From positions 160,833 to 224,832 of the forward strand of contig KN880446.1 of the NCBI GenBank assembly GCA_000934385.1: a DNA stretch of 64,000 bases, written 5' to 3'. The notes under the pieces are model-generated. The model was not told where the DNA came from. It was given only the letters and a program-made list of their open reading frames with translations, and did no database searches. Below are positions 46,149 to 55,726 of the stretch, piece by piece. Position 1 is the first letter of the stretch. The number at the start of each line of letters is the position of its first letter. The DNA comes from Cylindrobasidium torrendii FP15055 ss-10 (taxonomy: Eukaryota; Basidiomycota; Agaricomycetes; Agaricales; Physalacriaceae). The position numbers and the translations under genes were made by a program.

Positions 46149-46726
46149 ATGGCTTCGGTCAATGACCTCCTCCGAGAACTCAACTTACCAAGACCTGAAC
46201 CTTACATGATAGGCTTCCGGCTCACCCTTGCCCAAACAAAGCTGCTCGCCGAACGGCATTGCACACCTGCCGAACTCGAGCGTGTGCGCGGTGTATACAC
46301 GGTAGCCTTGGTGGCCTTTGCCACGAAACGTAAACTCCAACAAACTTTTATTCCGTTTTATTATGAGGGGGTGGATTATACGTTTTGGGCTATAGGTGTG
46401 GTTGCAGTGTGGAAGGGATTTCCTCATCCGAAGTGGAAGGTGCCGGAGGTACCTAAGGACTATCTTTGTTTGCCTGAGCGGTTAGAGGAGTTTGGGGAGT
46501 TTCCGAGCGGGACGTTGAGGTGGCCGAAAGATTGGAAACGTAAGTCGTCTGCTTGGTGGGGATTGTACTGTCACGGTACTCACAATGTTTATGCTTCGAC
46601 CCTCCAGCGCCGGATTGGCTGTACCCGATGTTCATGTATAATGCGAGGATGAGTCTGGAGCATACGAAGAGGCGGATGGAGGAGAAGCGGAGGCGGGCAG
46701 AGGATGTTGTGGATTTGTGTTACTGA
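46149..46726 (+). CDS. Paralog A of an unassigned four-member family
   Basis: Exons 46149-46539 and 46608-46726 give 169 residues. The conserved core reads NDLLRELNLPRPEPYMIGFR, LAERHCTPAELERV, YTVALVAFATKRKLQQTF, FWAIGVVAVWKGFPHPKW and PEVPKDYLCLPERLEEFGEF, then RWPKDWK at the exon end. Exon 2 gives PPDWLYPMFMYNARMSLEHTKRRMEEKRR. Unlike its three sisters, it stops after DVVDLCY and lacks the Ser/Thr-rich tail and the final PFIVQSM-type peptide, so it is shortened. I see no signal peptide, membrane helix or known catalytic motif. The many fixed Trp, Pro, His and Cys positions suggest a compact fold. Function is unknown. Confidence 0.75.
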
Positions 46727-47058
46727 CAGATGAGAAGGGGGTGCCAGTTATTCCGAATCCTTATTGGAGTATGGTAATCTCATTGTAATTCGTAGACATA
46801 TGTCCCCACGGATCCTTGACTCAAGACAATGCAACCACTGTCCTTAAATTAATCCCTTTTGGCGGTGTAACAATACTCAGTCCTTGCAAGAAAAGGACCT
46901 ATGACATACATACTTTTATTCAGCTGATTTTTATACATCATTTGTCTACTCGAAGGAACTTTCCCAATCCAATATCCTCGTGCTACTGAGCACTTGCTCA
47001 GTCGGTCCAGTCGATCGACCTTGAACTTGATCACACACCACGACCGACGCTTACCACC
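46727..47058. other. Spacer between paralogs A and B
   Basis: This 332-bp spacer holds the 3' UTR of A and the promoter of B. I see no other feature. Confidence 0.4.
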
Positions 47059-47803
47059 ATGTCCTCCGTCAACGACCTCCTCCGCGACTGCAACCTCCCC
47101 CGCCCCGACCCCTACCTAATAGGCTTCCGCCTCACCTACTTCCAAACGCGTCTCCTAGCCGAACGACACTGCACACCTTTCGAACTCAAGCGTGTCTGTG
47201 GTGCCTATACGGTGGCCTTGGACGCTTTCGCTGAGGAGCGAAACCTCCAGCAGACGTTCGTCCCATTATGTTTGGAGGGCGTGCATTGCACGTTTTGGGC
47301 TATAGGCGTGGTTGCTGTGTGGAAGGGGTACCCGCATCCGAAGTGGAGGGTGCCGGAGGTACCGAAGGACTACCTCTGCTTGCCTGAAAGGTTGGAGGAG
47401 TTTGGAGAGTTTCCGAGCGGGACGATGCGGTGGCCGAAAGTCTGGGAACGTACGTGTTTCCTCACTGGCCCGGCCCAGCCTGTGTGATGAGTATAGCTAT
47501 GCTGACGGTGTTTATGCTTCGACCACTGCAGCGCCTAAGTGGTTCTACCCGATGTTTATGCAAAATGCGAGGTTGAGCCTTGAGCATAGGAAGAAGCAGT
47601 TGGCTGAGAAGCGGAAAGAAAATGCAGTAAAGATTCATACTCGGAACGCTCACACGACCACTGTGATACTGGACAGCGCAATGATCACACCGGACGCGTC
47701 GACAACTCCTCCCGACGCCTCAATATCTACTCCCACAACGGATTATGCCCATAGTACACATGATATACCATTTATCGTACAAAGCATGCGATTTATGCCA
47801 TAG
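47059..47803 (+). CDS. Paralog B of the unassigned family
   Basis: Exons 47059-47449 and 47532-47803 give 220 residues. The exon 1 length (391 nt) and the intron phase are identical to paralog A. The core is NDLLRDCNLPRPDPYLIGFR, LLAERHCTPFELKRV, FWAIGVVAVWKGYPHPKW and PEVPKDYLCLPERLEEFGEF. Exon 2 starts PPKWFYPMFMQNARLSLEHRKKQLAEKRKE. A Thr/Ser/Ala/Pro tail with PDAS repeats follows, and it ends in DIPFIVQSMRFMP at the stop. A and B are the closest pair by eye and look like a tandem duplication. The 3' end faces paralog C with only 148 bp between stops. Confidence 0.78.
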
Positions 47804-47951
47804 CTCCGACTCTGTAGTTTCTCGTTGAGTTGAGCAAGAGTTTGTGGGACTACATATGTATGTATTAGTTACTGCGAATGTCCGAAACAGGATGGGACAG
47901 GCAGCGGTGGGTAGCATTAAATGACAATACAGCATCGGGCGGTGAATACAC

Positions 47952-48665
47952 CTACGGCATGAATCGCATGCTTTGTACGATGAATGAGCCTGATGTATCA
48001 TGTGTAGATGTGGTTAACGCGTTCAAGGGAACCGTTGACGCGCCGTTAGAGTTACAATCGGTTGTCGACTCTACCTCTTCGGATTTCCTACTACTCGACG
48101 CATCCTCGGTCCCAATTAATTCTTCCCGAGGTTTGGGCCTACCCATCTTCAATGTATACTCAAGCGTATGCATCGCACTGTCCATAAACATCGGCCACAG
48201 CCAGTCGGGCGCTAGAGAAAGAGGCACAAACTTAGTATACGACTTACGCCTAGAGGCTGAGCGAAATTGAAGTTACTCACGGTCCCAATCCCTCGGCCAC
48301 CTCAAAATCCCCTTCTGAAACTTCCCAAACTCCACACCAGGAAGACAGAGGTAGTCGTTTGGTATTTCCGGGGCCTCCCACTTCACATGCGGATGGCTCT
48401 TCCACACCGCCCTCACGCCTATAGCCCAAAAGATGAACTTGGCGCCGCGATGAATAAACGGCATAAACGTCTGCCGTAATTTGTGTTTTTTGGCATGGAG
48501 GACGAGCGCGACGTGGTAGGCGTGGTGAACACGTTCGAGCTCGGCGGGTGTGCAATGGCGTTCGGCCATCATCTTGGCTTGGGCAAAGGTGAGGCGGAAG
48601 CCGTACATGTACGGCTCGGGCCTAGGTACGCCAACTGCTTTGCATAAGTCGTCGACTGAGGGCAT
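47952..48665 (-). CDS. Paralog C of the unassigned family
   Basis: Exons 48281-48665 and 47952-48211 give 214 residues, with the intron in the same phase as A and B. The core reads VDDLCKAVGVPRPEPYMYGFR, KMMAERHCTPAELERVHHAY, FWAIGVRAVWKSHPHVKW, PEIPNDYLCLPGVEFGKF and RWPRDWD. Exon 2 gives PPDWLWPMFMDSAMHTLEYTLKMGRPKPRE and a Ser/Asn/Thr-rich tail, and ends SFIVQSMRFMP. It is closest to paralog D. The leader upstream of the ATG (CGAACCACCACGACCACCCGAC) is shared with D and with the relic at 45919. No known domain was recognised. Confidence 0.78.
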
Positions 48666-48835
48666 GTCGGGTGGTCGTGGTGGTTCGTTCGTGTCGCACG
48701 ACGCGGTCTCGTGATGGCGAGAGAGTCACGTTCTGCTGAGAAGTTTGTAAGCAAAATATTGATCGGCGAAGGAGTGAGCACTGAGCACTGAGCTTCAAGA
48801 CTTAGATAGTGTACACTGTAAGTATGTTTCATCCA

Positions 48836-49050
48836 CTGGCAGCGTGTTCTATCCGAATGCGAGGTTGAGCCCCCGAGCGTAGGAAGAAGTGAGAAATCAT
48901 GATGCAGTGAAGATTCATACGTGTCGACGCCCCAGCGCGATGATCACTGCACCGGACGCCTCAGCATCTGCTCCCCCATCGGAGTATGCCCCTAGTACAC
49001 ATATGAATGATACACCATTCATCGTACAAAGCATGCCATTTATGCCATAG
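48836..49050 (+). pseudogene. Decayed 3' half of another family copy
   Basis: The sequence tracks exon 2 of paralog B. ATGCGAGGTTGAGCC is followed by an early stop (TAG), then TGCAGTGAAGATTCATAC, then GCGATGATCACTGCACCGGACGCCTC. The end, CATCGTACAAAGCATGCCATTTATGCCATAG, matches the coding end of B almost base for base, and similarity continues into the 3' flank (TTTGTGGGACTAC). There is no exon 1 and the frame is broken, so this is a remnant of a fifth copy, oriented like A and B. Confidence 0.72.
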
Positions 49051-49330
49051 GTCGCAGGGTCTCGGCGAAGCAAGGATTTGTGGGACTACTCTACATACAT
49101 ATTGCTGGTAAAAGAAAAATACAGTACTTATGAAGCAAAGATACTATATGAAGCAACCATGGCCCATGGGCGCCTGTCGGACTCTGCAGAGCAACTATCA
49201 TACTATAGCTAGTGGAGGAAAACAGACGGTGGAAACAGGAATCGAAGGACTAAGGTTTGGACGATTAAAGCCAGTCGTGGCCCGTGGGTAGAATGTCGAT
49301 GTCGATATCGGACGGTGAATGCACCTTGAC

Positions 49331-50085
49331 CTACGGCATGTATCGCATGCTTTGTACAATGAATGGTGTATCATTTGTAGATGAGGCGTCTGCCAGAGTC
49401 GTTGATGCATCCAAGGGCGTCGTTGAAGCGTAGTCGGACTTGCAATTGGTTGTCGACTCCGCCTCTGCGCCAGACGCGTCCGGGGTAGTCGCCGAGGTGT
49501 CCGGCGAGGCCTTGGCTTGCTGTGGCCTACCCATCTTCAACGTATACTCAAGCGTCTGCCTCGCACTGTCCATAAAAAGCGGCCACAGCCAGTCAGGCGC
49601 TAGAGAAAGACAGGCATAAGCTTAGTATACGATCCACGCAGAGGAGCATAGAACCCTAAAGCTGAAGAGAGAGAGGACTTACGGTCCCAACACCTCGGCC
49701 ACCTCATAACCCCCTTCTCCAGCTCCCCAAACTCCAACTCCAACCCCGGAGCACACAGATACTCCCTTGGAACCTCCGGGGCCTCCCACCTCACCCTCGG
49801 ATCTTCCCCGCTCCTCTTAACCCACACCGCCCTCACACTGAAAGCCCAAAACACCCACTTCTCCCCGCGATGGATGTACGGTATAAACGTCTGCGCCAGT
49901 CCGTGTTTATTAGCGTGCAGGACGAGAGCAATGTTATACGCGTATCCAACATCCTTGAGCTCGGCGGGTGTGCAATGGCGTTCGGCCATCATACGCGCTT
50001 GGGCGAGGGTGAGATGGAAGCCGTACATGTATGGCTCTGGTCGGGGTACGCCGACTTCCTTGCAGAGGTCGTCGACGGAGGGCAT
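49331..50085 (-). CDS. Paralog D of the unassigned family
   Basis: Exons 49683-50085 and 49331-49599 give 223 residues. The core is VDDLCKEVGVPRPEPYMYGFH, RMMAERHCTPAELKDVGYAYNIAL, FIPYIHRGEKWVFWAFSVRAVWVKR, PEVPREYLCAPGLELEFGEL and RWPRCWD. A six-residue insertion (KRSGED) precedes the PxVxW segment seen in the sisters. Exon 2 starts PPDWLWPLFMDSARQTLEYTLKMGRPQ and has a tail with repeated DAS/TT units, ending DTPFIVQSMRYMP. The ATG at 50085 was chosen by match to C; an in-frame ATG at 50154 would add 23 residues. Function is unknown. Confidence 0.78.
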
Positions 50086-50527
50086 GTCGGGTGGTCGTGG
50101 TGGTTGGTTGAAGGTTCGTGTCGCACGACGCGGTCTCGTGATGGCGAGAGTCACGTTCTGTTATGTAAGCAAAATAATGATGGGCAAAGGAGTTGGGAGT
50201 GGGCTCACAGAAGTATATAGTCTTATTGATAAGCCAACGGATAGTCGAGGAAGGCGCTGGGGAATCTGACCAAATAAGCAAGTGCTGATTTGCTTAAATG
50301 TATTGCTAGGGAGAAAATACTACGAAGCAAGTAGAAACGAGGATTATATATTATACACACAAGTACTCATACTTATACTCATCATGAATCATAAATCGTC
50401 GTCTGTCATCAAAAAAAGGGTATAGCTGGAAATCAAACATTCATCTCTTGTCTGAATCTTTCCTTCACACCACCTCGCATTTCTTCACACCCCTCGCATT
50501 TCTTTACACAGCAACGCCTTTGCCTCT
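50086..50527. other. Intergenic with TATA-like element
   Basis: This holds the promoter of paralog D, including a minus-strand TATATA at 50214-50219, and the 3' flank of the large disordered gene. A simple AT-rich tract is near 50340-50380. Confidence 0.4.
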
Positions 50528-53500
50528 TCACCGCCTCCCCTTCTTCTTCTTCCCCCTCTGCCCCCCTCCCCCTGCTTGCGGAGGCATAGGCGGCGGCACG
50601 ACGACAGGCGTCTCCGGGGGCGGGACGGGCAGAATGGGTTCCTCTGGCGGGGGGACCTGGTGCACGTCAGTCTCACAGAAAGAGGATAATGCATGGGAAG
50701 AGGGTGGTGCATGGGAGGGGGAGGAGGAAGAGGATAACACATAGAAAGAGGAGGACAATGATAACACATAGAGCGAGGAGGATAACACAGAGAGAGAATT
50801 ACTCGCAAAACTAGGATTCCACATAGAGCGAGAATGAGAACGAGTCTGAAAAGAAGTAACTCACAGGAAGCACAGGCTGCACCACAGCATTATTCCCCCC
50901 ATCCAAATACGCCTCGAACCGGTTCGTAAGCTGTTCCCTCGACGCACTGCTCGTCAGCCCCAGGCCGCCGAGCTGCGAAGAACCTCCTCCTAATTGCGAA
51001 GGTTGCTGGCTCGGTGTATGAAACCCTCTAGAAGGGGTGCGCTGCGACCCACCCAACGCCCTCGCCCTCTCCTGCGGCGGCGTCGTCAACCCCGAATCCC
51101 CCGACATCCCCGAGGACGACGTATCATCCGAATCGCCTGTATCCCCTCCACTTCCCTCAAGGAGATCTCGGCTGGGTATGACGGGGGAAGGTTGCCGCGA
51201 GGGTTGTTGTGGAGCGTGGCCCATGAGGTTGCTGACGAAAGCGGAGCCGGTGTTGAGGGCGTTTCCGAGGGCGCTTGATATGCCTCCTGCACTACCGCTG
51301 TTGCTTCCCCCCATTCCACTGCCTAATCCCGAATGTGCAGAGACGCCACTGCCCATGCCGAGGTTGCTGTTGCCAGTGCCACTGCCAGGCGTGAAATCCG
51401 CAGCAACGAACCCAGCAGGCAGCTCGGGAATGGCAGGCGCAGGGGAGCGCATGGCGTCTTCGACGGAGAGGTGGGCGTGGAACCCGCCGAGGCCGATGTC
51501 CGGTCCGCCGCCGTTGTTGAGGGCGCCGGGGGGTGCGTCTGGGGGGGAGTTTGATGGGGAGCGGGACTAGAGGGGGAGGGGAGGGGTTAGTATTGGTATT
51601 GGTATTGGTGAGAAGAGAGGGAGGGAAGGGAGGAAGCGGCGTAAGAGGAAGAGGAAGAGAGGGGCGAACGAACGAACGAACGGACAACCTCAAAGGAAGG
51701 CAATCCCAGGAAGAAGGAACCCGAAGGAACCCAGAAAAGAGGGAATCAAAGAAAAGAGGAAAGCATAAAAAGAAAGAAAGCAAGAAAGAAAAAAGCAACG
51801 CACAGGCCCCTCAACAGTAACCGTATAATTCTCATTCGTACTCGCCTCTTCCTCCGTCTCCGTCCCCCCCTCCCCCTCCCCCTCCCCGTCCTCACTCGTA
51901 CTATCCTCCGAATCCTCATCAAACCCAGCCGCACGCGAATTAATCGGCATGTTGAGGGTTGTACGGCTCGAATAGTGTTTGAGCCTGCTTCCTCCTCTCT
52001 GGTTTCCTGGGGTGCGAGGAGGAGCAGACGTTGAAGCAGCAGGCGTATGAGGCGTCCTGGCGGTCATCGCAGGCGTATACCTCGCCCCACTTGGCGCATA
52101 CACACTCCCTCCCGCTGGCGTATAGCTCGCACTAGGCACGACAGGCGTCTGTCCCGCACCCAGGTCAACCGGCGTGCGAGAGCTCATCGCAGGCGTCCGC
52201 GAACTCATCGCAGGCGTCCTCGAACTCATCGCAGGTGTCCTTGAACTCATCGCAGGCGTATAGTGTAGTCCGCTCGGCGCTGTAGAAGCAGCGGGAGTGT
52301 ATGAGCGCGAGGGAGGAGGGATGGGTGCTTGCGAGGCGGAGGGTGTGCCGTAGATCTGTGTCGGGGTGCGGGAGGGTACGACGCTGGGTGCGCGTGAGGG
52401 AGTAACGCTGGGTGCTCTAGGCGCTACACTCGCCGCCCTCGAATGCACAACACTCGGCGCACGCGACGGCCCAACACTCGGCGCACGGGACGGAACAACA
52501 CTAGGCGCACGCGAAGGCACAGCACTCCCCGCGGGCGTATACGTCTGCGCACGCGGGACACTCGGCGCGGAGGAGTATATCGATCTCGTTCATCCTCTTC
52601 CTCCTCTTCCTCCTCCTCCTCCTCCTCCTGCTGCACTTCCCGCACCCGCACTTCCTGCTCTCTCGCCGCCACCCGCACTAATCCCAGACTCAGACTCAGA
52701 AGAAGACGACTCATCCGAACTCGCCACCCTCCCACGTGCAGCACTCGGCGGTCTAAACGACGGCACAGGCGACACCGCAGGCATCGGCATGCCCAGCGTC
52801 GGCGTTGGCATCACCCCTCCCCCATACCCATACGGAGGCATTTCAGGAGGCGGAGCAGGAAGAGGGTTCGGCGGGGGAAGGTAGAACCTCGAGTCTGCTT
52901 GCGGGGCGCCGTACGACGCTTCTGAGCTATCCTCGTCTTCATCGTCAGTGGAGGATTCTTCTGCCCCGCCTGGTTGGCTGTGCTGAGAGAACGACGGTTC
53001 CTCGAAGATAATCGGGAGAGGCGGGACGGGGGAGTACCCCGGTGTAGCAGGATCCACCGAGGCTTGGGGCATAGGCATCCCGCCATCAAACATCGGGATG
53101 GGCGGGACGACCATGGGTATGGGCTGCGGCGCTTCTACCTGCGGGATAGGGCTCTGTGCGCGTGGTGTCTGCACTCCTTCCCCTTCCTCCTCCTCTCCCT
53201 CCGCTTCTCCTTCCCCTTCCCCTTCTTCTCCTTCCCCGTCTTCTTCACCACGCCTCCCATCATAATGATGATGATGATAATCATTCTCCACCACCGTCGT
53301 CTCAAACACCCTCGCCCGCGTCAACCCCTCGATCATCCCCTGCCTTCTTCCCTCCTCCCGCGCCACGATCACCTCCCTCTCCTCCTTGAGCTCGAGCGCG
53401 AGGGCTTTGGCTTCCTGCGCTTCCCGTACAGCAATGTCGCGTTCGCGCTCGAGGGCGCGGAGGGTGGCTTGGAGGGTGTGGATCTCGCGTTTGGCGCGTG

Positions 53501-54561
53501 CGAGGCCGTCGATGTAGCCTCTGCGGTGAGTTAGCGAGAGAAAGAAGAAGAGGGTAGGAAAAGAGAAAAAGCAGAAATTAAAATCCAAAACCAAACAATA
53601 AAACCCAAGCAAAAAGCACAGCCAAAACGCACCTCAACTCCGCCTGCGTCCTCTCCAACACCTCCACCGCCTTCCTCTTCTGCTCATGCACCGTCTTAAA
53701 CCGCCTCACCACCTCCTGCACATCCCCCTCCGCACTCTCCCTGCTCGCCCTCTCCACAGCGAGTGCGCTCTCGAGAGAGTGGATCTCGGCGTTCTTTTGG
53801 TGGAAGAGGTCCATGACTTCGAGGGAGAAGAGCGAGAGCTTTTCTGTTCGTTTGGATTTGGAGGAGTCTTTGTGTGAGTGGGAGGAGGAATGCGAGTCTT
53901 TGTGTGAGGAGGGTTTGGGTTTGGAAGAGGGTGGTTTGGGATGTGCAGAGACGTGAGATGAGGACTGTCCAGCTTGAGACTGAGATTGGGTATGTCCAGA
54001 TTGAGATTGAGAATGTCCATGCGAGGAGGAAGGTCCAGCTTGACTAGAACCCCCCGCCTGAGAATTCCCATGCACCGAGGAAGAATGCGTATGCCCAGCT
54101 TGCGACTGCGAAGAAGAAGAATGCCCGTAATCCCTCTGCCTCTCTGTGCCCCGCGAAGCAGAGGTATATCCAGCCTGAGAGCCTCCAGCTTGCGAATGGC
54201 TACGCGAGGAAGAATGCGACTGCGACGTTGACTGTGATTGCGACTGCCCATCCTCCTTTTGCATCTGCGAAACAACAGACGACCGACTCGTCGACCCTTG
54301 CATAAACGCCGTCGCCCCAAACGCCGGTGTACTCGTTACACCGAATGGCACCGGCACAGGCACCGTAGACGCAGAACTAGACGTCCCACTGCTGCTGCTG
54401 CTGCTGTTCGCGCCTGCCACCTATACAACACCACGCATCAGCACACGGTATATGATATATAATGAACGGGTGAATGGCGCGTGAGGCGCATGTGAGGCTG
54501 AGGATGCAGATTGTGATGCAGCACACGAGGAGATGAGGAGGAAGCGGAGACGCACCGACAT
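50528..54561 (-). CDS. Very large disordered, repeat-rich coiled-coil protein, unknown function
   Basis: The gene starts with a 6-nt coding exon (54556-54561, Met-Ser), a 135-nt intron, then a main exon from 54420. The first part is Ser/Gln/Gly-rich (SQSQAGHTHSSSVHGNSQAG). A Lys/Ser block follows, then a coiled coil reading EVMDLFHQKNAEIHSLESAL, VVRRFKTVHEQKRKAVEVLE, RTQAELRGYIDGLARAKREI and ALERERDIAVREAQEAKALA across an intron. Next come an acidic stretch, a Pro-rich region and Gly tracts. Two tandem repeat blocks follow: RAPSV(V/T)PS units and TPAMSSR units. The end is GGQRGKKKKGRR. An in-frame TGA interrupts the reading at 52590-52592 between the Gly-rich and APSV-repeat regions. A scaffold or cytoskeletal role is conceivable but unproven. 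Confidence 0.6.
52170..52262. repeat. 21-bp coding tandem repeat (TPAMSSR)
   Basis: Four near-identical units related to GAACTCATCGCAGGCGTCCGC encode TPAMSSR on the minus strand. Related TPAMTAR and YTPA units flank them. Confidence 0.75.
52366..52530. repeat. About 24-bp coding tandem repeat (RAPSVVPS)
   Basis: About six units carrying variants of GGCGCACGCGAAGGCACA/GCACTC encode SRAPSVVP-type octapeptides on the minus strand, with drift between units. Confidence 0.65.
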
Positions 54562-55726
54562 AGTAATATGTGTTGCTAACAGAATACCCTCATCGAAGGA
54601 AGAGGTTGGCTTTCGCTAAATCCACCGAAAAGAAAGCGGAGTGGAGGTGATCGCCGGAACGCACGTGGGGCGTTTGCTCGAGGCGCGCCGCTGGTGCTGG
54701 TGCTTCAGTTGCCGCGACTGTGCACTACGGGGCGGTATACAAGGTACAGGGTACAGGACATGAGCAGAATTCATGGTGGAGAGGCTTGGTCGATTCCGAA
54801 CAAATATCGAAGTGTAAATAATCAAAATAGAGGCTACAGGGTTATTGTTCATCGAATTCACGGAAACACATCGTCCCAGACCCCACCGACCTCCCTGACA
54901 TGTATCTTCTCCCCCACGTCCTCCCAAAGGTCTCGTTTGTCTGGATTGTACTCGAACGTTTAACTTTGTCTGCGGAAGGAGGCTGCTAGTTTTCAGGTAT
55001 GATCACAGAAGACCGGACGCTCCGAAGAATCTCTATAGAATATAGCACAGCTCAGCAGGCTAGTTTTAGAGTAGATATTTGTATCCCCTGCGCCATGAGA
55101 TGTGTGATGCGTTCGACAGCCGTTCCTCCCTATTTCTGACTTTTACACAAAGCATCTCGTTTAGTACACAAACCTTCGAGAAAAAGAGAAAGAAACACAC
55201 ACGTCTCAGTCGTCAAGTGATGAAGCTGTAGTTGTAACTGAGCATTTTTGGCAGAGCGTGTTTGATCATGTATGTAGCACTCAGTAGTGTATTGGAAACC
55301 TACCACGGTATTACTCGCAGATGAGTATGGTTTTTGCTGTAGATTCAGATGTGAGGCATCACTGCTGCCGATGCGAGAGTCTACGCCCAGTTGTAATACC
55401 ATAGTCATAAACAAGCGGTAAGTAAGTTCAAAGTAATGGAAAGCAAGACCGCGCTGGGCCAGGGAAATGCCGAGATCAATCTGATCCCGCGGATTGGACG
55501 TATGACGTCGCTGTCATTCTTTGGCTTCGGGCTACGACTACATACCCCACCCTCCCAGCTATTACTCTTCGGGCTCTCTCGCGAATTCATTCGGACTACT
55601 ACCGGTTTATCTTTTGAGTGCAAATTAATATCGAACGCAAAGCAAAGTAAAGCACCCACCACCCAAGCAAGTAAGCCACTAGCAAAAGCAAGCAAGCCGC
55701 TAACAAAAGCAAAAGAAAGACATACC
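54562..55726. other. Divergent intergenic region of 1.2 kb
   Basis: This lies between the large disordered gene and the GYF-protein gene. An open frame upstream of 55727 reads into the GYF gene but looks like a leader with AGCAAAAGCAAGCAAG repeats. No separate gene was supported. Confidence 0.4.

Noticed and set aside
50448..50744. Plus-strand open frames across the Pro/Gly-rich 3' end of the disordered gene
   Set aside because: Low-complexity shadows of the minus-strand coding sequence.
51037..51570. Long plus-strand open frame over the disordered gene
   Set aside because: Antisense shadow created by GC-rich repeats.
55436..55726. N-terminal extension of the GYF protein
   Set aside because: In frame, but made of leader-like AGCAAAAGC repeats; the ATG at 55727 opens the family-like sequence.
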